Shown piece by piece: positions 38,582-52,190 of a stretch of DNA of 64,000 nucleotides (positions within the stretch are counted from its first letter, which is position 1; the number at the start of each line of letters is the position of its first letter). Position numbers and translations under genes: made by a program. This DNA is from Eleginops maclovinus. Lineage: Eukaryota > Chordata > Actinopteri > Perciformes > Eleginopidae. The notes beneath the pieces are model-generated. The model was not told where the DNA came from. It saw nothing but the letters and a program-made list of their open reading frames with translations, and did no database searches. The DNA lies in contig NC_086368.1 in NCBI RefSeq assembly GCF_036324505.1, forward strand, positions 26,301,878-26,365,877. The letters run 5' to 3'.

Positions 38582-41173
38582 CGAGTGTTCCACCAAAAGG
38601 AGAGGATTCTCTATAAATCACGGGCCAGTCCAATTGGCTATGGATTGAGTTGCAGCGGGGAGAGACAGCTCCCTGGGAATAGCAGTGTCTCTGTTGAAGT
38701 CATTCCAAGATGGGTAATATGATCCTATGCCGCCAGGAATAAAGAAAGGGAAGAGAAGTGGATGAAAAAAAATCTGATTGCTCCGGCCATAAAGAGGAGT
38801 AATCTCCAGCAGGGTCAGACACATCACCCGTCACGCCGGACTGTAATGTATTAAGAGTCTCACAGGCAGATGATGTGACACATTTGGCCACACTTTCTGG
38901 ATGGTTCGAGAACTCATTTTTCTTCTTATTCAAGGAATTTTTCAAATCTTATATTGACATATTTGGGAGATGTGGAAGGTCTCTGGGAAAACAAAGGAAT
39001 GCCACTTCTGGTGCCAAGGAAAGGAAGTCCCTCAGTGGACGCAATGAAATATATAGAGCTATGAACATTGACCTTAAATAATTGCAATCGTGTGAATGTA
39101 GATTTACCACAGGCATAGTTTCTAGAATTTGTCAATGAAGGGGGATTGACCGCCATTGGTTTTAAGACATTACTTAACAAAACCACCTGCCTGTGGTGAA
39201 AAAGTGAACCACTGTGTAAAGCAATGATGGTAACTGAAGAATTGCACAGTCATGAAATATGTTTAAGCAAGATACGGTTTACCAACCTCAACTGTAGATT
39301 GAGGATGCTCCAAAAGAGGTTGAGTTATCTGTTTGACTTGTTGGTTCACCAGGAGGATAACCAAAACATTCTGGCCTGATTTTCATCACATGTAGTGTAA
39401 GGATGAAGCTTGGACCGACATTTTTGAGCAAATGCGAATCTATGGGGTGGATTCTATTCGAAAGGTTTCTTTCTAGTTCACTAGCTGATTGATGAACATG
39501 ACAATCAATGGTAACAACCATGGAAGTATTCTGCTCGAATCCATGACAACAGTTGTTCAGAACTGAGTATATTTATGTAGAAATTGAAGTTTTATTCGCT
39601 TAACATGGAATTGCTTAACATTGGACCCCATTACTACGAGCTGATGGCCAACCGACCAACATAATTAACACCCATTTAATTAAAATGCAGTTTTCTTAAA
39701 GGGCATTTAATGATCTTCAGATCTACCACCAAAGATCGTAGGTCATCAGAATTACTGGTAGTCATGTGGGATTAAAGATTGGATTGTCCCACCAAATTCT
39801 CTCTTCACAATTCTGAGTGTTTATGGACTAACAAGTAATGAAAAACAGTCCTTTGAGGGTAAGCACTTTTTTCCGTACCACCTCGAGCTCAATTAACATG
39901 CGGAGTGCAGCGTGGTGACAGAATTGCCCGCCTTCAATCTGCCTGAGCCACCTTCAGCTTTAGGCGCTGAGACCTGCAAGACTGCAGGCTTCAATAAATG
40001 TCGTGGGAGAAGATGATCACAACTCAAATTAAGTTAAGCACTAAGCTCGAAGGGCTTACATAAACATGTGATGGAAATATTAAACAAACTGCAGGAAGAG
40101 GGGGAGATGGTTAAAAAAACGAGAAAAAAATCCTGATGCAAACTTGAAAACCATTTGAATTAGTGCAATTGGGTGAATAATTTGCCCAGATGTTGAATTG
40201 CCATTGATGACTGAACATTGCACATGTACAATAAATCACCCCCCCCCCCCCCCATGTTTTTCAGAGAAAGGCACTTAGTAGCGCTTGGTGTGAATAAGAG
40301 GTAAAAGTAAAATGCAGGTGGCAGAAGTAGCCCAAACAACAAGCACTGCAGGAACCAAGGGCATGTGGGCTATAGAGCTGCTGGGGTGGTAGGCGGAGGG
40401 GGGGGGGGGATGACAGACTGCTGTTCAACTCCATTAGCTGCTATGTGAGAGGGGTGCATCTAGCAGCACACGACCTGTGAAGAATCTTAGATCTCACTCT
40501 ATCTTGGAATGGGGATTGGCGCATTAATTCTAGGAAACTGTAATCTCTCAAGCAAATCAAATTACTCTCATTAAGCGCAAGAAGAAAACTGCCTCTGTAA
40601 TAAGTATGTATAAAAAGTATTTATTACCAATAATCACCCCTTTAATATGACTTCGCTTACAACGGCTTTTTTATTTTTGCTGATTAAGTTTAAAAACGGG
40701 GAAACAAGGAAGGGCACATGCTCATATGCGTGGGATTCGCGCCCACACACACACACAAGCAAACACACACACTAATACACAGCTCATGGAGTTTATGAGA
40801 GCGGTTGATACAGTGATTAAAGGGGAGGGTAGAGGGACACAGTGCTTGAGGGCCATGGAGAGGACGTGCCTCACCTAGTCATAAAAACACACCTCTGTCT
40901 TTAAGCCGGCACCGGAATCGCTCTCGGTGGGTTCACTCGGAGGTGAATCGCTCAAGAATTTACATGCAAAGTAGCACATGTCATCACCCAGACTCGCACA
41001 CGTAGCGTCGCGTTTGTAACTTGGCATACGCTCACTGACCGCCACATATTTGCAGCGGTTTGTGAGGTTGACCCTGAGCAACAATGCTATTTCTGACATA
41101 CACACAGCTGCTTTAAACCTTTCATTTGCATAATGTGTGTACACTCAAATCCTACTACTCCACCAACAGTATG

Positions 41174-41854
41174 TTAAAGGGGCGGTATTCTGCTCATTTT
41201 CAGGTTCATATTTGTGTCTCTACTGGGACATGTCTCCATGCTTTAATGTTCAGAAAGCTCTTTATTTTCTCATACTGCCTGTGCTGCAGCACCTCTTTTC
41301 ACCCTCTGTCTGAAACCAGAGTCCAGTCTGCTCTGATTGGTTAGCTGTCTGGCTCTGTTGGGATTGGTTAAAGATCCAATCCAGTCCAACTTTATTTATA
41401 AATCACTTTAAACCTTCCAGACCAAAGTGCTGTACAGAGAAATACAAAATCACACAGTGCAGCTCACAAAGCAAAAACAAATAAAGTAAACACACAAAAT
41501 AAACAAGAATCAAAACAACAATGGTATAGTAAAAACAACATACCAATAAAAGCATCAATCTACAAAGTGCACACCGCTAAGGAGAAGAGGTAGGTTTTAA
41601 GGCCAGATTTCACGTACAATGTGTTGAAGCACTAGCCAATAGAAATGCGTGTGTTACATAGTGATGTCACTTTGTATCCGAAGCAAACAAAGGAGTCCAA
41701 GGGAAGCCTTTTGTTTTCCGAGGGAGAGAATCTTCATCTGGAGGGAACTTTGAGATTTTAGCCTTTGCAGACCATTTACATGCACTAAAACCTATATATC
41801 ACACTACTCGAATGAAACCCCCCCCCCCCCCGAAGAGCACAGTAGGGCCCTTTT
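41174..41854 (+). mobile_element. MITE-like family, copy A (interrupted by a nested insertion)
   Basis: The left end starts TTAAAGGGGCGGTATTCTGC, and the right end, read inversely, is AAAAGGGCCCTACTGTGCTC. These are imperfect terminal inverted repeats. Internal landmarks shared with copies B-E are ACATGTCTCC, CTCTTTAT, GCAGCACCTCTTTTCACCCTC, tandem GATTGGTT boxes, AGTGATGTCAC and CCATTTACATGCA. A different repeat interrupts it at about 41370-41610. No coding capacity is seen. The family is of the type widespread in percomorph genomes; I do not assign a database name. Confidence 0.78.
41370..41610 (+). mobile_element. Nested SINE/LINE-tail-like insertion inside MITE copy A
   Basis: Alignment by eye with copies C and D shows about 240 extra bases in copy A. 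The insert begins near CAACTTTATTTATAAATCAC, includes CCAAAGTGCTGTACA and ends near GGTAGGTTTTAAGGCCAG. These motifs are typical of a common teleost retroposon tail. About 30 bases of the host MITE are missing at the junction, so the insertion was accompanied by a small target deletion. Confidence 0.6.
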
Positions 41855-43454
41855 GATGTTACGCATGTATTTCAAACAGTCAATAAAGCTAAATTACATT
41901 ACAGGGCATAATGAGGTGAAGAGAGATAGGGTTAGTGTTTGCTCCTCTTCCAGGATATGACATCATCCCACAGAGCTGCCAACTATAATTGCTCTGCTGG
42001 TAAATGGAAGAGACGCAAACGTCCTCCAACTGACTGTTTGATTCTTTATTCACATAACCAATTAATTACATCTGGAAAAAAAAAAGGGACAAAAACACAT
42101 CAAAATGGGTGAGAAAAAAAATTGCCTCTACAAAATCAATTAGGACTGAGGGTCAGTGGGTCATTCATTTACTGGTTCAGCATAATTACCTGTTTTTCTT
42201 CCTCTCATTTACTTCTTTATTCATCTGGGACACTGATGTCCCCGCAAACCAAAAGAAGGCACTTTTTTTTTGTGATTATTCAAATTAAACATGGATTCCT
42301 GTGAGAAAACGTTGAAGGACTACAATGCGCCGGAGCTAATGTGCTCCAAAAAAACAAACTCCCCTGAAGCTAAATGAGGGAATTCTATTAGATGTCAGCC
42401 TACATACGGCACGTTTTTTTGCCTCGCCCAATCAGGTAATAAATAAATAAATACAGAATCAAATTAGAAATCCCAAATTGATCTGATGAATATGAAAATA
42501 TGCCTTCATCTGATACTGTGCTTGACAAGAGGACAGGTTTCAGCAGTACTGTTGCCCTGTGGCTACAGATCTCTGCCGAGGCTTCTTTCACTTTCTTTCA
42601 AAGAGGCCGTATCCACTTTAAAAACAGATGTTCCTATGAAGACATTTAAGAACCACCTTGCATTTAGGTAAAGGTGCTTGTCTTTTAACAGATATTTATC
42701 TCGTAAAAGCAGACTCTTCACATTAACACTTCGTAAACATCCAAAGACAATTATTTTGATTGCAGGACTCTTGTGAGGCTTTTTCCTTCAAACATCTGGA
42801 TGAAATATGTAGGGCAAGTGCTTGCTTCCTGGCTCATGTGGTTAAAATAGACTGAAGATGTATTAATAGAGTGGTGGGTAACTTTCATTTTTTTCCTCCC
42901 CTTTAGGTTACACATTTCTTTTCCCCTTTTGGTGGCGAGTCAGCGAAAAGGCATTAGCTGTGGCTCCCCACATCGCACCTGCCAGGAAGTGATCCTTTTC
43001 TGGGATGTGCCAGGACATGCAGCTGAGCATTAAGCCCGACGCTCCTGCAGGCAGGGCATGCAGACATAGACGCGGCACTTTTTCATTCATGTGTCAAATA
43101 AAGCAAGAAAAGACTTGGGATCGGCTGCAGACCTGATCCAAACTGAGGGCAGAATGAGTAGGGTTTTCCTTCTAAACAATGCATAGATTTAAGGATAATC
43201 CCTCTCAGTCAGAGACCCTGCGGCTAGAGATGTCACAATACCAGAAATGTGGTAGTTGATTGCAACACCTTGGAAATTCCATGATTCTTCACACCAATTC
43301 AAGAGCAAGATTAAGAACTAAAAGAGGAAGACGACATACTTTATTCAGAACCCAAGGAAAATTCACTTTACAATATGTAGTTATTTACGTCACATCACAC
43401 ACACAGGCCTGAAGTACACACATGGTGGCAAACTGACACCTCACCAGCTAACAG

Positions 43455-43560
43455 TGTACTCATGGTTCTTGGTCCAAATGGGATTTGAACCAGCAAACCC
43501 TCCAGTTCAAAAGCAAATACCTTCCATACTAGAAAAGAAAACAATAAATCCCACGTACTT
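43455..43560 (-). mobile_element. tRNA-like SINE fragment (reverse orientation)
   Basis: On the minus strand, TTTGCTGGTTCAAATCCCATT is close to a tRNA B box (GGTTCAAATCC), preceded by AACTGGAGGG. No cloverleaf could be folded by eye, so a SINE head is preferred to a tRNA gene. Confidence 0.45.
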
Positions 43561-43777
43561 CAGCAACAGTCCTGTTACCTGCCCCCATAATTTCCATTTT
43601 TTCTGGCTGGAGCATGAACGCACCATAGTCCAACTCTAGGAAAACTAGCGGACAAGCGCATTACTTAGCTCCTGCTGCACAGCACCCCAATCCAAAGGCG
43701 GCTTGAGGTTCTGATGGCCATATTATGCTTTGTACCGCCCCCCTTAGCCTATCATGCATTAATCAGCCCTGCCTGAA

Positions 43778-44100
43778 GCATTGGACTCCTTTGATTACTT
43801 TTGTTACATAGTGACATCACTCTTTCACTTGCTATTCTATTAGCTAATGCTCCAACTCATTGTAAATGATAGGCTAAGGGGCGGGATATCTCACGGGCGG
43901 TTGACCAATCACAACAAAGCCAACCAACTAACTGATCAGAGCAGAGCAGACTGGGCTCTGGTTTCAGACAGAGGGGGAAAAGAGGTGCTGCAGCACAGGC
44001 AGTATGAGAAAAATAAAGAGCTTTTTGAACATTAAAGCATGGAGACATGTCCCAGGAGAGGCATTTAATACACATTTGAACCTGAATAGTATGTCCTCTT
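43778..44100 (-). mobile_element. MITE-like family, copy B (truncated)
   Basis: It is inverted relative to copy A. It carries GTGACATCAC, GGCTAAGGGGCGGGA, GACCAATCACAAC, GAAAAGAGGTGCTGCAGCAC and CATGGAGACATGTCCC in the expected order. The end equivalent to the right end of copy A is missing beyond the GGACTCCTTTG segment. Confidence 0.78.
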
Positions 44101-45540
44101 AAATATTAAATTAACCATTTCCAAAACATGTTCAAAGTGATCTTGTTTTGTTGCATTTCCTTGTGTTCTCGTGTAGAGAGCCAGACAGACGCGGACAGGC
44201 CTCAGGAGTAGAGCAGAGCACAGGCGACTGTGATAATTGACCAAGATGCTGCTACCACAGAGTCCTCGTCCCCTCACCTCCAAATCCCAGCAGGCCCTGT
44301 TTTCAATTTAACACAGGACTTGACCAGATTTCGCTCATTGCAGGTCAGAGGCACATCTTTGACACTTTTACATTAGAAGCACAGCTTTCTACTGATTAAA
44401 AAACTTCCCTCTTCCTCTCTCCTTCTACCGCTGTATGGCAGGAGGTAATGTGAGAGCGGTGTCCATTTCCTGTCCCCCCCCCCCAAATCAACCACAAATA
44501 ACTTGCAGCCTCCTGCGCCCTATCTTGATTTCACTCCAGGAGATAAGGACACCATTTATTGTTTTCATTGAGCTTGAGTGCTAAGACAGAGAGCACGGAA
44601 TTACTCTCAGATCCAGATAAATACACCACAAATCGCTAATTCAATCCGTCTTCGATGCCGGTGATGTTTTGAAGAGAGGGGGGGGATATCAAAAGATCGC
44701 ACTGTGAAACCGGAGTCTGGTGGCGCGATACCGGCAGGAGACCTCATCAAATTGAGAAGAAAAGCTAACTGTAACCTGAGTCAGAATTCCCTTTGGAGAG
44801 GCAGAGAGCTGGCACAATATGGCAAGCTATTAAATATGGCTTTTATTGGCATCCTTCATAGCTGTGATAGAAATGGATTTATAAAAGAATAGACGAAATA
44901 TGTATCACAATCGTGACTCTTCATGATAAAAAAGATCAGAAAGTAAACGTTTATATGGAGAACATATTTTGGTGTATTCCGAAAAAAGACAATCTTCTGA
45001 CAATGCTGTTTACATATCTAATGGAGATCTGTATTCCCTGTCCTGACCTAGTTTTCCAGCTGTGCCTAGCTTGTGTTTTTCCAACGAGAAATTGGCTACT
45101 TTTGGGCATGCATCTTGATTTGGTTTCGGAATAACGCACTTAGAATCACCTCGACTTAAGTCGACAAACACTCATATGACTGTTTGGAGCTTCTCTGCAA
45201 AGAAGTGTACCAGAGATCTGCTTGACACGTTTCTTGACAATGTATCTGTGTGCATAAAATAAAAACAACCAAAGAAGAATCTACTTGACAAACTTCACTC
45301 AACACTAACAAAAATGACAGATGAGTGGAATAAGAGCTGGCAGCAAACATGTGAGAGGCGAATGGGGCAGTGGTGAATACTTTAGGGTTGGGGTTACAGT
45401 TACCCTACTTTATTTTGGAAGCAACCAATCAGATAGCCAGTGGTTCGATGCCAGCACCTGCGGACAACATGAAAAGCTTGATCTAACAGCAGAACGAGTA
45501 GGATATCCTATAAATTAATGTTTAGATTTAGCTTTGGCTA

Positions 45541-45712
45541 TTGGGGTAAATGTGTGTCTACCACTTGGAAGGTCATTGGTTTTATCCCCACCCCCTGCAG
45601 TCAACAATTTAATGTATCTTTGGGAAATTACCTAACCCCAATTGCTCTCTTTGGATATTGTATGTTAGTCACTTTAGATGAAAGTGTCAGGTAAATTACT
45701 TTAATGTGTTGT
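45541..45712 (+). mobile_element. tRNA-derived SINE
   Basis: A degenerate polymerase III B box (GGTCATTGGTTTTATCCCC) follows CTACCACTTGGAAG. Then come CCCTGCAGTCAACA, ATCTTTGGGAAATTACCTAACCCCAATTGCTC, and the tail AGTCACTTTAGATGAAAGTGTCAGGTAAAT. The tail is the opposite-strand counterpart of the motif at 5922-5965. Order and content fit a common percomorph SINE. The start boundary is uncertain. Confidence 0.65.
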
Positions 45713-47064
45713 GGTACCTTGGCAAAAACCTAATTGAGAGCATATTCCAAATGTGCCGTATACGTTTCCCAAAAAATGCTCTTTCATCCCGATCAATGCA
45801 ATCAAATCTGTAATATCCAAACAGAACACGCTATATATACACATGACCCATATCTAATTAAGAATATTGTCATATTTCTAAATACTAGTGAAGTATTGGT
45901 GTGCTTGTAAATGTATTCAGTGTGTGGAGAGCCCCGGTAGTGCTGGTGTGCTGGTGAGGGGCCGAGGGGTGCAGAGTATTTACTGATGTGGTTATCTTGT
46001 CCTGTGACAGGCAGGACCACTCAATCAGCGCTCAGGCAAGCATTACACACACGCTCCTGGGGAGGAGGCGCCAAATCTGATCATCAAATGCAGTTCCCCT
46101 GAGCCACAGATATCTGAGATGAAGATGATTTTGTGTGGAAGTGGTGAAGACGGCACAGAGAACAACAGAAAGAGAAAGAAAAGAGTGAGACCTGGAGGGG
46201 GAAGCTCCTCTTAAGGCAACGTATATTTTAATAAGAACCATGTGCAACACTCCCTTTACCAGATCAAAGAGCCAAACCTTTATATGCCGGAGACAGTCTG
46301 ACATTAATTATCAAAAAAAGGAGTAAGAAAATATAAACGTGTCCGTCCAGTAAAGTTACATACCAATTAAAAACACAATCCTGGCAGAGTCCAGCTGACA
46401 TTTACAATGATTCCTCTTTAAACATTACTGATGTGTATATGTTATTAAAAGGTTAAGAGAAATTTGCATTTAGAAATGAGGAAAAATAAATATAGTGTTG
46501 AGTGTGCAGATAAGAGCTCAGTAATTAGGAGTAGGCATTGCGGTGGTGGAAAACATTTGAAAAATAAACCTGGACTAGTTTGCTTCTTTCCCAGCTGCCC
46601 TAAAGATATTTTACATTATTCAATCCAAAATACCATCTTTCTGATTCTAACTTTTCTTTTTGCATGTTAATGTTTAATAAGAGCCCTTGGCTATCTATGG
46701 GCACAATTATTAGATATCCGCAGAGAGAAATTGAAAAATTAATCATACTCTCAATTTTTGTACTTCTCTGATCCATTGGAAATGGCTCTAAGAGATGTGC
46801 CACCCCCACCCCCACCCCCCCCTACACACTCCCTGTCACAGGCTCTGTCTAAACACAATCAATCCGCTACCAGAGAGGAGTTGCTTGTGCAACAAAGACA
46901 ATTGCATCAATACGGTAATTAACTGATTATTTATATGTTGGCACTGATGCACAACAACACTGATGAGCCCGTTAGAGGAGGAGAGGATTACGGGATGCTT
47001 TACTTTGGATAACACAATAAGTGTTTGTTAAGTGACAAGAAAGAGGAAAACAGGATAATATTGC

Positions 47065-47134
47065 TCCCATATTAGCTACTCTGCACTGGCTGCCATTAAA
47101 AGACAAACTACAATTAACTATTAAGATCAAAAGG
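47065..47134 (+). pseudogene. Possible LINE reverse-transcriptase ORF tail fragment
   Basis: One forward frame reads ILATLHWLPLKDKLQL, resembling the LHWLPV-type segment near the C-terminus of many fish LINE reverse-transcriptase polyproteins. Only about 23 codons are visible before MITE copy C begins. It is a relic at best. Confidence 0.4.
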
Positions 47135-47445
47135 CTCTTTATGTTTCTCATACTGCCTGTGCTGCAGCACCTCTTTTCACCCTCTGTCTGAAACCAGAGC
47201 CCAGTCTGCTCAGGTTGGTTAGCTGGCCCGGCTTCGCTGTGATTGGTCAACCGCTGAGAGATGTCCCACCCCTTAGCACATACAATTCTTTGGAGCGCTA
47301 GCCAATAGAGGCGCGAGTGTTCCATAGTGATGTCAGTATGTTTAGGAAGTAACCAAAGGAGAGGCAAGGGGGAGAGAAACTTCCTCTGGAGGTTTCGTTA
47401 GGATTTTAGGCTTTGTAGACCATTTACATGCATTAAAACCTAATC
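47126..47445 (+). mobile_element. MITE-like family, copy C (5'-truncated)
   Basis: Same orientation as copy A. It runs from GGCTCTTTATG through GCAGCACCTCTTTTCACCCTC, GTGATTGGTCAACCGC and AGTGATGTCAG to CCATTTACATGCATTAAAACC. It lacks the first ~60 bases of the family. A LINE-like fragment abuts its left side. Confidence 0.78.
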
Positions 47446-48937
47446 AAGCCTTTGCTTTTTGAGAATTCTTAAAGTTAGGGGTGGCTCAGTCATGACATCA
47501 TCATGGATCCTTCTTTATAGTATTTTATTCAATAATGTTTTTCAATATAAATGTTCAATCTATATTGCCATCAGGATTTTTTACAAACTGTAAAACCACT
47601 TGAAAAAAATGTGTTTTGTGATATTAAGCTCTTTTCAAGTTTTATACAAAGCAGCGTGTGTTCTTTGTGTGTTAAAAGGTGCAGACAGTAGGGACGTATC
47701 TCTGGATTGGCCCTGAGCATTACTGTTGGATGACACATTCTTATACACTCTCTGAAAAGTGCCATAATAGGATGCATAATCAGGCGAAAGCAACATAAAA
47801 TGACTTGGACCAGGTGCAGTTTTTCTATCCACACAACTCAATTATCGGCGCGTGGGCCCTGTAGGTTTTCTATAATCCTTGTTTTGGCCCTCACCATCAC
47901 TGTACGCAATCTATGCTAATACAATGTAGCGGCTATAACATATGCTAATGTGCAGACAAAACAGCATTAAGTTGACAGAGGAATGTATTCCACACTATCA
48001 AGTTTCTAAGTGGCAATTTTAGCTTTTGAAAGGCACGTATACAATAAGATATTATGCAGATAAGCAACATTTCAGCTCTAAATTTAAGCACATATACATA
48101 CTGTATCGGGATAAAAATATTTACAGTACAAGTGAAATGAAGTGCAATAATTTGGATCTACAAAAGCATTGCCTTTGTATAAATAACATAATTGATAAGT
48201 ATAATTTAATAACAGGACAAAGCAAATGTATGCAGTAACTCACATAGGTTACAGCTTTAATGAGTTGAGGATTTATCCATGCAAAAAGCAACATAAATGT
48301 AAGTCATCTATAACAGTTCCTTTAACAGAAGGAGGTATAATTGAGTGAAAAATATGCAAACTTAGAAATATTTGAGGCTTGGAGGATTAAATTAATCGGC
48401 AGAATTCAGTATAATTAGATAAAAAAGGACTCATTTAGTACTAAATTAGACTTGTATCGGTGTTGTCTCAAAGCACCAGCGGGTCTTAAAGACTCAAAAT
48501 CCCAACTCATATTTTTCACATTTGTTTGTCCTTTTATTATAACTTATCTTCTTGAACTGTATTTGTACGCTCCATAAACACCCAGGCAAAATCCTCGTAT
48601 GTGAATACTGATTTCTGAGGTCATCTGGAGCACTGAATGCATTTACTTGTTGTAGGTCCTCTGGGTACAGCATGCTCTGATTACTGACTGATCACTGAGT
48701 AGTGTTCAGTGTTTAGGGTTTATTAATGATTAATCTGACTCTAATCTATGGATTAATGTAGGATCCATAAAGTGTCAAGAAATAGTCCAGAATCAATGTC
48801 AAGATTACATCAAAAAATTAATTTCAGTTGAAAACCCAAACATATTCAGTATAAAACGGTATGAAAAATGAGCAACAGCAAAAAGAAGCGTCTGAAATGT
48901 TTGATATAATAAAATAAAAAAACAGATCTGCTACGAT

Positions 48938-48985
48938 GAGCGGACAAATGGTTAATCGATTAACGGACGCAGCTTTACACGAATA
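48938..48985. mobile_element. Possible end fragment of the TCGATTAATCG hAT family
   Basis: ATGGTTAATCGATTAACGGACGC followed by AGCTTTACA resembles the terminal region of the family at 10934-11424. It is short, so chance similarity is possible. Confidence 0.35.
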
Positions 48986-49314
48986 GAAATCTGCTCTACA
49001 CGGGCGTCTTTTGTTTTTACATCTTTGGGCCGTGGCCACTATGTAAAGTTGAATTCAGACTCATACTGTGACCACATCTTGGGACTTTAACCCAGTTCAC
49101 TTAAACGGCTTGATAAATCGCTTCCAGAATCCCGGCTTTATTAGCATTTCAATATTAAATGTAGCATCAAGCAACTGAGAGACATTACTTGTACTGTGTG
49201 TGTCTGAGAACAAGGCCAGTGATGGATGTAGTGTGCTCTCCGTCTGCCTCCCAGTACACTCATGTAGGACTTACTCAATTTCCTCTACCATGCTTCAGAC
49301 CCCGACCCCCATCC

Positions 49315-49363
49315 CACACACACACAGACACAAACACAGACACACACACACACACACACACAC
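49315..49363. repeat. Imperfect (CA)n microsatellite
   Basis: CA repeat with several G and A interruptions. Confidence 0.93.
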
Positions 49364-49829
49364 GAAGCCCCCGTACAGAATGCCCTCCTCCCTAAACAAC
49401 TCTTTCTCTAACATCTGCCCAGAAGCTGCACTGCCGCCTTTTGTCCACTCACTGTCTCCTAAGGCATGTCATCCAGCTCTAATCAAGCAAAAAATGGTCA
49501 TAAATATTTCTTTCTGCTAGATTTCACATTCACATTTCACGCAGGGACATGATATTTCCCCCCCTCCTACCTCCAGGGAGTACCTAATGCAAAAAACAGT
49601 TACTTATATTCAAGGCTCGTGTTCCTTCAGTCAAATGCAGACCATATTCCCCCGTTCGTAGGGGGAAAACAAGGGAAAAAAAGAGGGGGAGACGAGGCGG
49701 GGGGAAGACATAAAGGACCGTCTTATTTTCTGTGCCATTTACTGGCTAGTACTTTCACAGCCATCCCATTACATCATGTCAAAGATTGTAAACAAGCAAA
49801 TAACAACAGTGCATCAGAGGCCACAGCGG

Positions 49830-50360
49830 AGGTCTCTCTGCCGCCAACTGAGGAGGGGAGAAACATTTGTTTATTCTGTCCATTTAAATAATATATGCCT
49901 TTTTTTGTAGAGAAGGTTGCACAAGGATTTATAGGAACCATTGTCTCCGGCCTGGCTAAGTATTTATGGCACATGTCATTCACAGGATGCGGAGGTGCCA
50001 TCACTATTATTTATGGCCAGACATCCCATCACGGCATATCATTCTGTAAATGGTACACAGCTATTCACCAGTGAATACCGACCTGTGCCATTTGTCTCTC
50101 AAATAGAGGCCATGTCAGTGCTGAGGGTGCAGGGGGGGCTGTTATTAATCACTGATACATACTTTGATGGGTGAATACATGTCAAACAATCAAATTTACT
50201 CTAAGAGACCTATGCATGGTGTGGCTGTCCGTGCGTGTTTACTTCAATGAAGGCTCATTTGATCATCAGCAGCGGTCATTCATCATTTCCCACCACGCAG
50301 GCCCAAAACACAGCTGTCACTTTGTTTTTCTCTATCGCGGGAAAAGGGATGCACGGTGTA
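49830..50360. promoter_or_regulatory. Candidate conserved regulatory block in foxp1 intron
   Basis: Repeat-free block with ATTTAAATAATATATGCC, ATTTATGGC twice, and GTTATTAATCACTGATAC. The recurrence of TATTTATGGCACATG/TATTTATGGCCAGACAT within 60 bp is notable. Inference only. Confidence 0.32.
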
Positions 50361-51304
50361 CACTAGTGCCGTAAAGATAAATGAAACGTCATTGCTAGTA
50401 CACAGGATGAATCCTATGCTGGAAATGGTGTTATTATAATATGTTGGTCAACCTTTAACGAGTCTTACCGTGTGTAAAATGTAACCAGTTTTGTCACTGA
50501 ACAGCTACTTATGCGATAGTTTGCAATGGGTTAGGCTTTCCATTTGAGATCAGAAGGGCCTAGGGACGCTAAACAGGTACAAACATCATCCTGGACAATC
50601 TTGCATACATGTCAATTATGTTCACATTTAAAGCTCAATGCACAAAATGAAAGAAAAACCTTTACTGTATATCATGATGTTTTTAGCCTTGATATGGTGG
50701 TTACCTATGGTGTCTTCACAAACACTACAACGCATGCACAGCATTTAGAGAACATTCACCTACTTCACGAAACAGGCCCAGCATTTTTTATATTGTGGAT
50801 CATGAAATGTGAATGGAACCAGTGCATTTCTATAGAAATCTCTATGTTGAATCAAATAAAAATAGCAAATAAGAAACGATACGTTTGTGATGTATTGGCT
50901 CTCATACTGACACACTTTTCAACTAGTATTTATCAAAAACAGCTCAAAATAAATTCTTGATTTTCCAGGTATGGATTCGGATTTAACATATAAACCAACT
51001 TTAACAAACATCCAAATCTGTGTAGAAGAAGAACTAGAAAAATAACACTATCCATAAGGGACTTGTCCCAAATGATCTAATAGAAAAATTATCAATTTAG
51101 AATCGAAATCATAATTTATAAAGATCGTAGGAGCAAATAATCCTTTCATTTTTTCCTGACTTTGTTGTAGTTTGCTGAACCAACTTTAGTGAAAGTACAT
51201 TTAAAGGGTGCCTTGCTCCCCTTTCTTTTTAAGCCACCTTATCCCGGTTGCATCACCTGTTTAAATCTCCTCTTTAACTCTGAGTCCTCTTGAAGCTGAG
51301 ACGT

Positions 51305-51322
51305 GGGGGGGGGGGGGGGGGG
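51305..51322. repeat. poly-G run of 18
   Basis: Eighteen consecutive G on the plus strand. Similar C runs occur near 32915, 35490, 40239, 41818 and 54451. Confidence 0.95.
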
Positions 51323-51779
51323 CACAGTAGCTCTAGGGAGCCATATCTGCAGTCTGTGTGCTAACAAACGGCAGCAGGTGGGAAACAGGCATTTGGCTAG
51401 CATCACCTAGCTACCCCATAGAACCCCAGCATCCCCCACCACCCCCCCTCCCCTCTTCTGTCACCCGGCCTGGCCAGAGCTTGCAGAGAATGAACACTGA
51501 TGTCTATTACCCACATTGTGTCGAGAGATTATGAATAAGATATAAAAGCCGAGCTCACTACAGGATTTTCACATTAGCCTGGCTGCGTAGGTTATGCCCT
51601 CTATGCATACATGTATACAAGCTAGTGCACGTGCTTGCATGTGTCATTCACGTGCACACACGTCAACACTTTCAGGGTCTTCACGCAGTCACTTTACCTT
51701 TGTTGCACCAAAAAGATGCCTTAATCCGCAAAAAAATTATGGAAACAAATAAGTGTTTTAAGAGGAGACAGTCCGGGTT

Positions 51780-52190
51780 TCAATTTCAATAGCTCATTTA
51801 ACCCTTATCTGCCCAAATCCTTAGGGTCCATTCTATGTTAATTGGATCTACATTGCACTAGCATTGGGGGTGTTAACAAGCACAGCCTATGAATATTAAT
51901 TACCCTGAAGTTTTCTGCACAGGAAAGACTTCACTGATACGTATTAATTCTATGAAGTTTTTAAAGTAGTGCTCTCATTAAAAATGAATAGGCCATGCGC
52001 TTGAATGTTTTCCCAAGAGGAGATGTGCATCCTTAAGTCTATTCCTTAATAAATTGGGTCAGATCAGCTATACTTAAAGAACAGCTTCTCCTTAAAACGG
52101 CATTATTATTCAACAAGATGTAAACATTCCAATCGTGAAGAAGAGCTTTTTGTTGAAACAGGGTTTTGACAATGGCTATTAAAGCCAGTC
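51780..52190. promoter_or_regulatory. Candidate conserved regulatory block in foxp1 intron
   Basis: Repeat-free block with TGTTAATTGG, GAATATTAATTACCC, CGTATTAATTC and CTTAATAAATTGG. Dense TTAAT cores suggest homeodomain binding. Inference only. Confidence 0.32.

Noticed and set aside
39080..39560. Possible decayed transposon or pseudogene
   Set aside because: No terminal repeats, no coding similarity and no second copy in the window.
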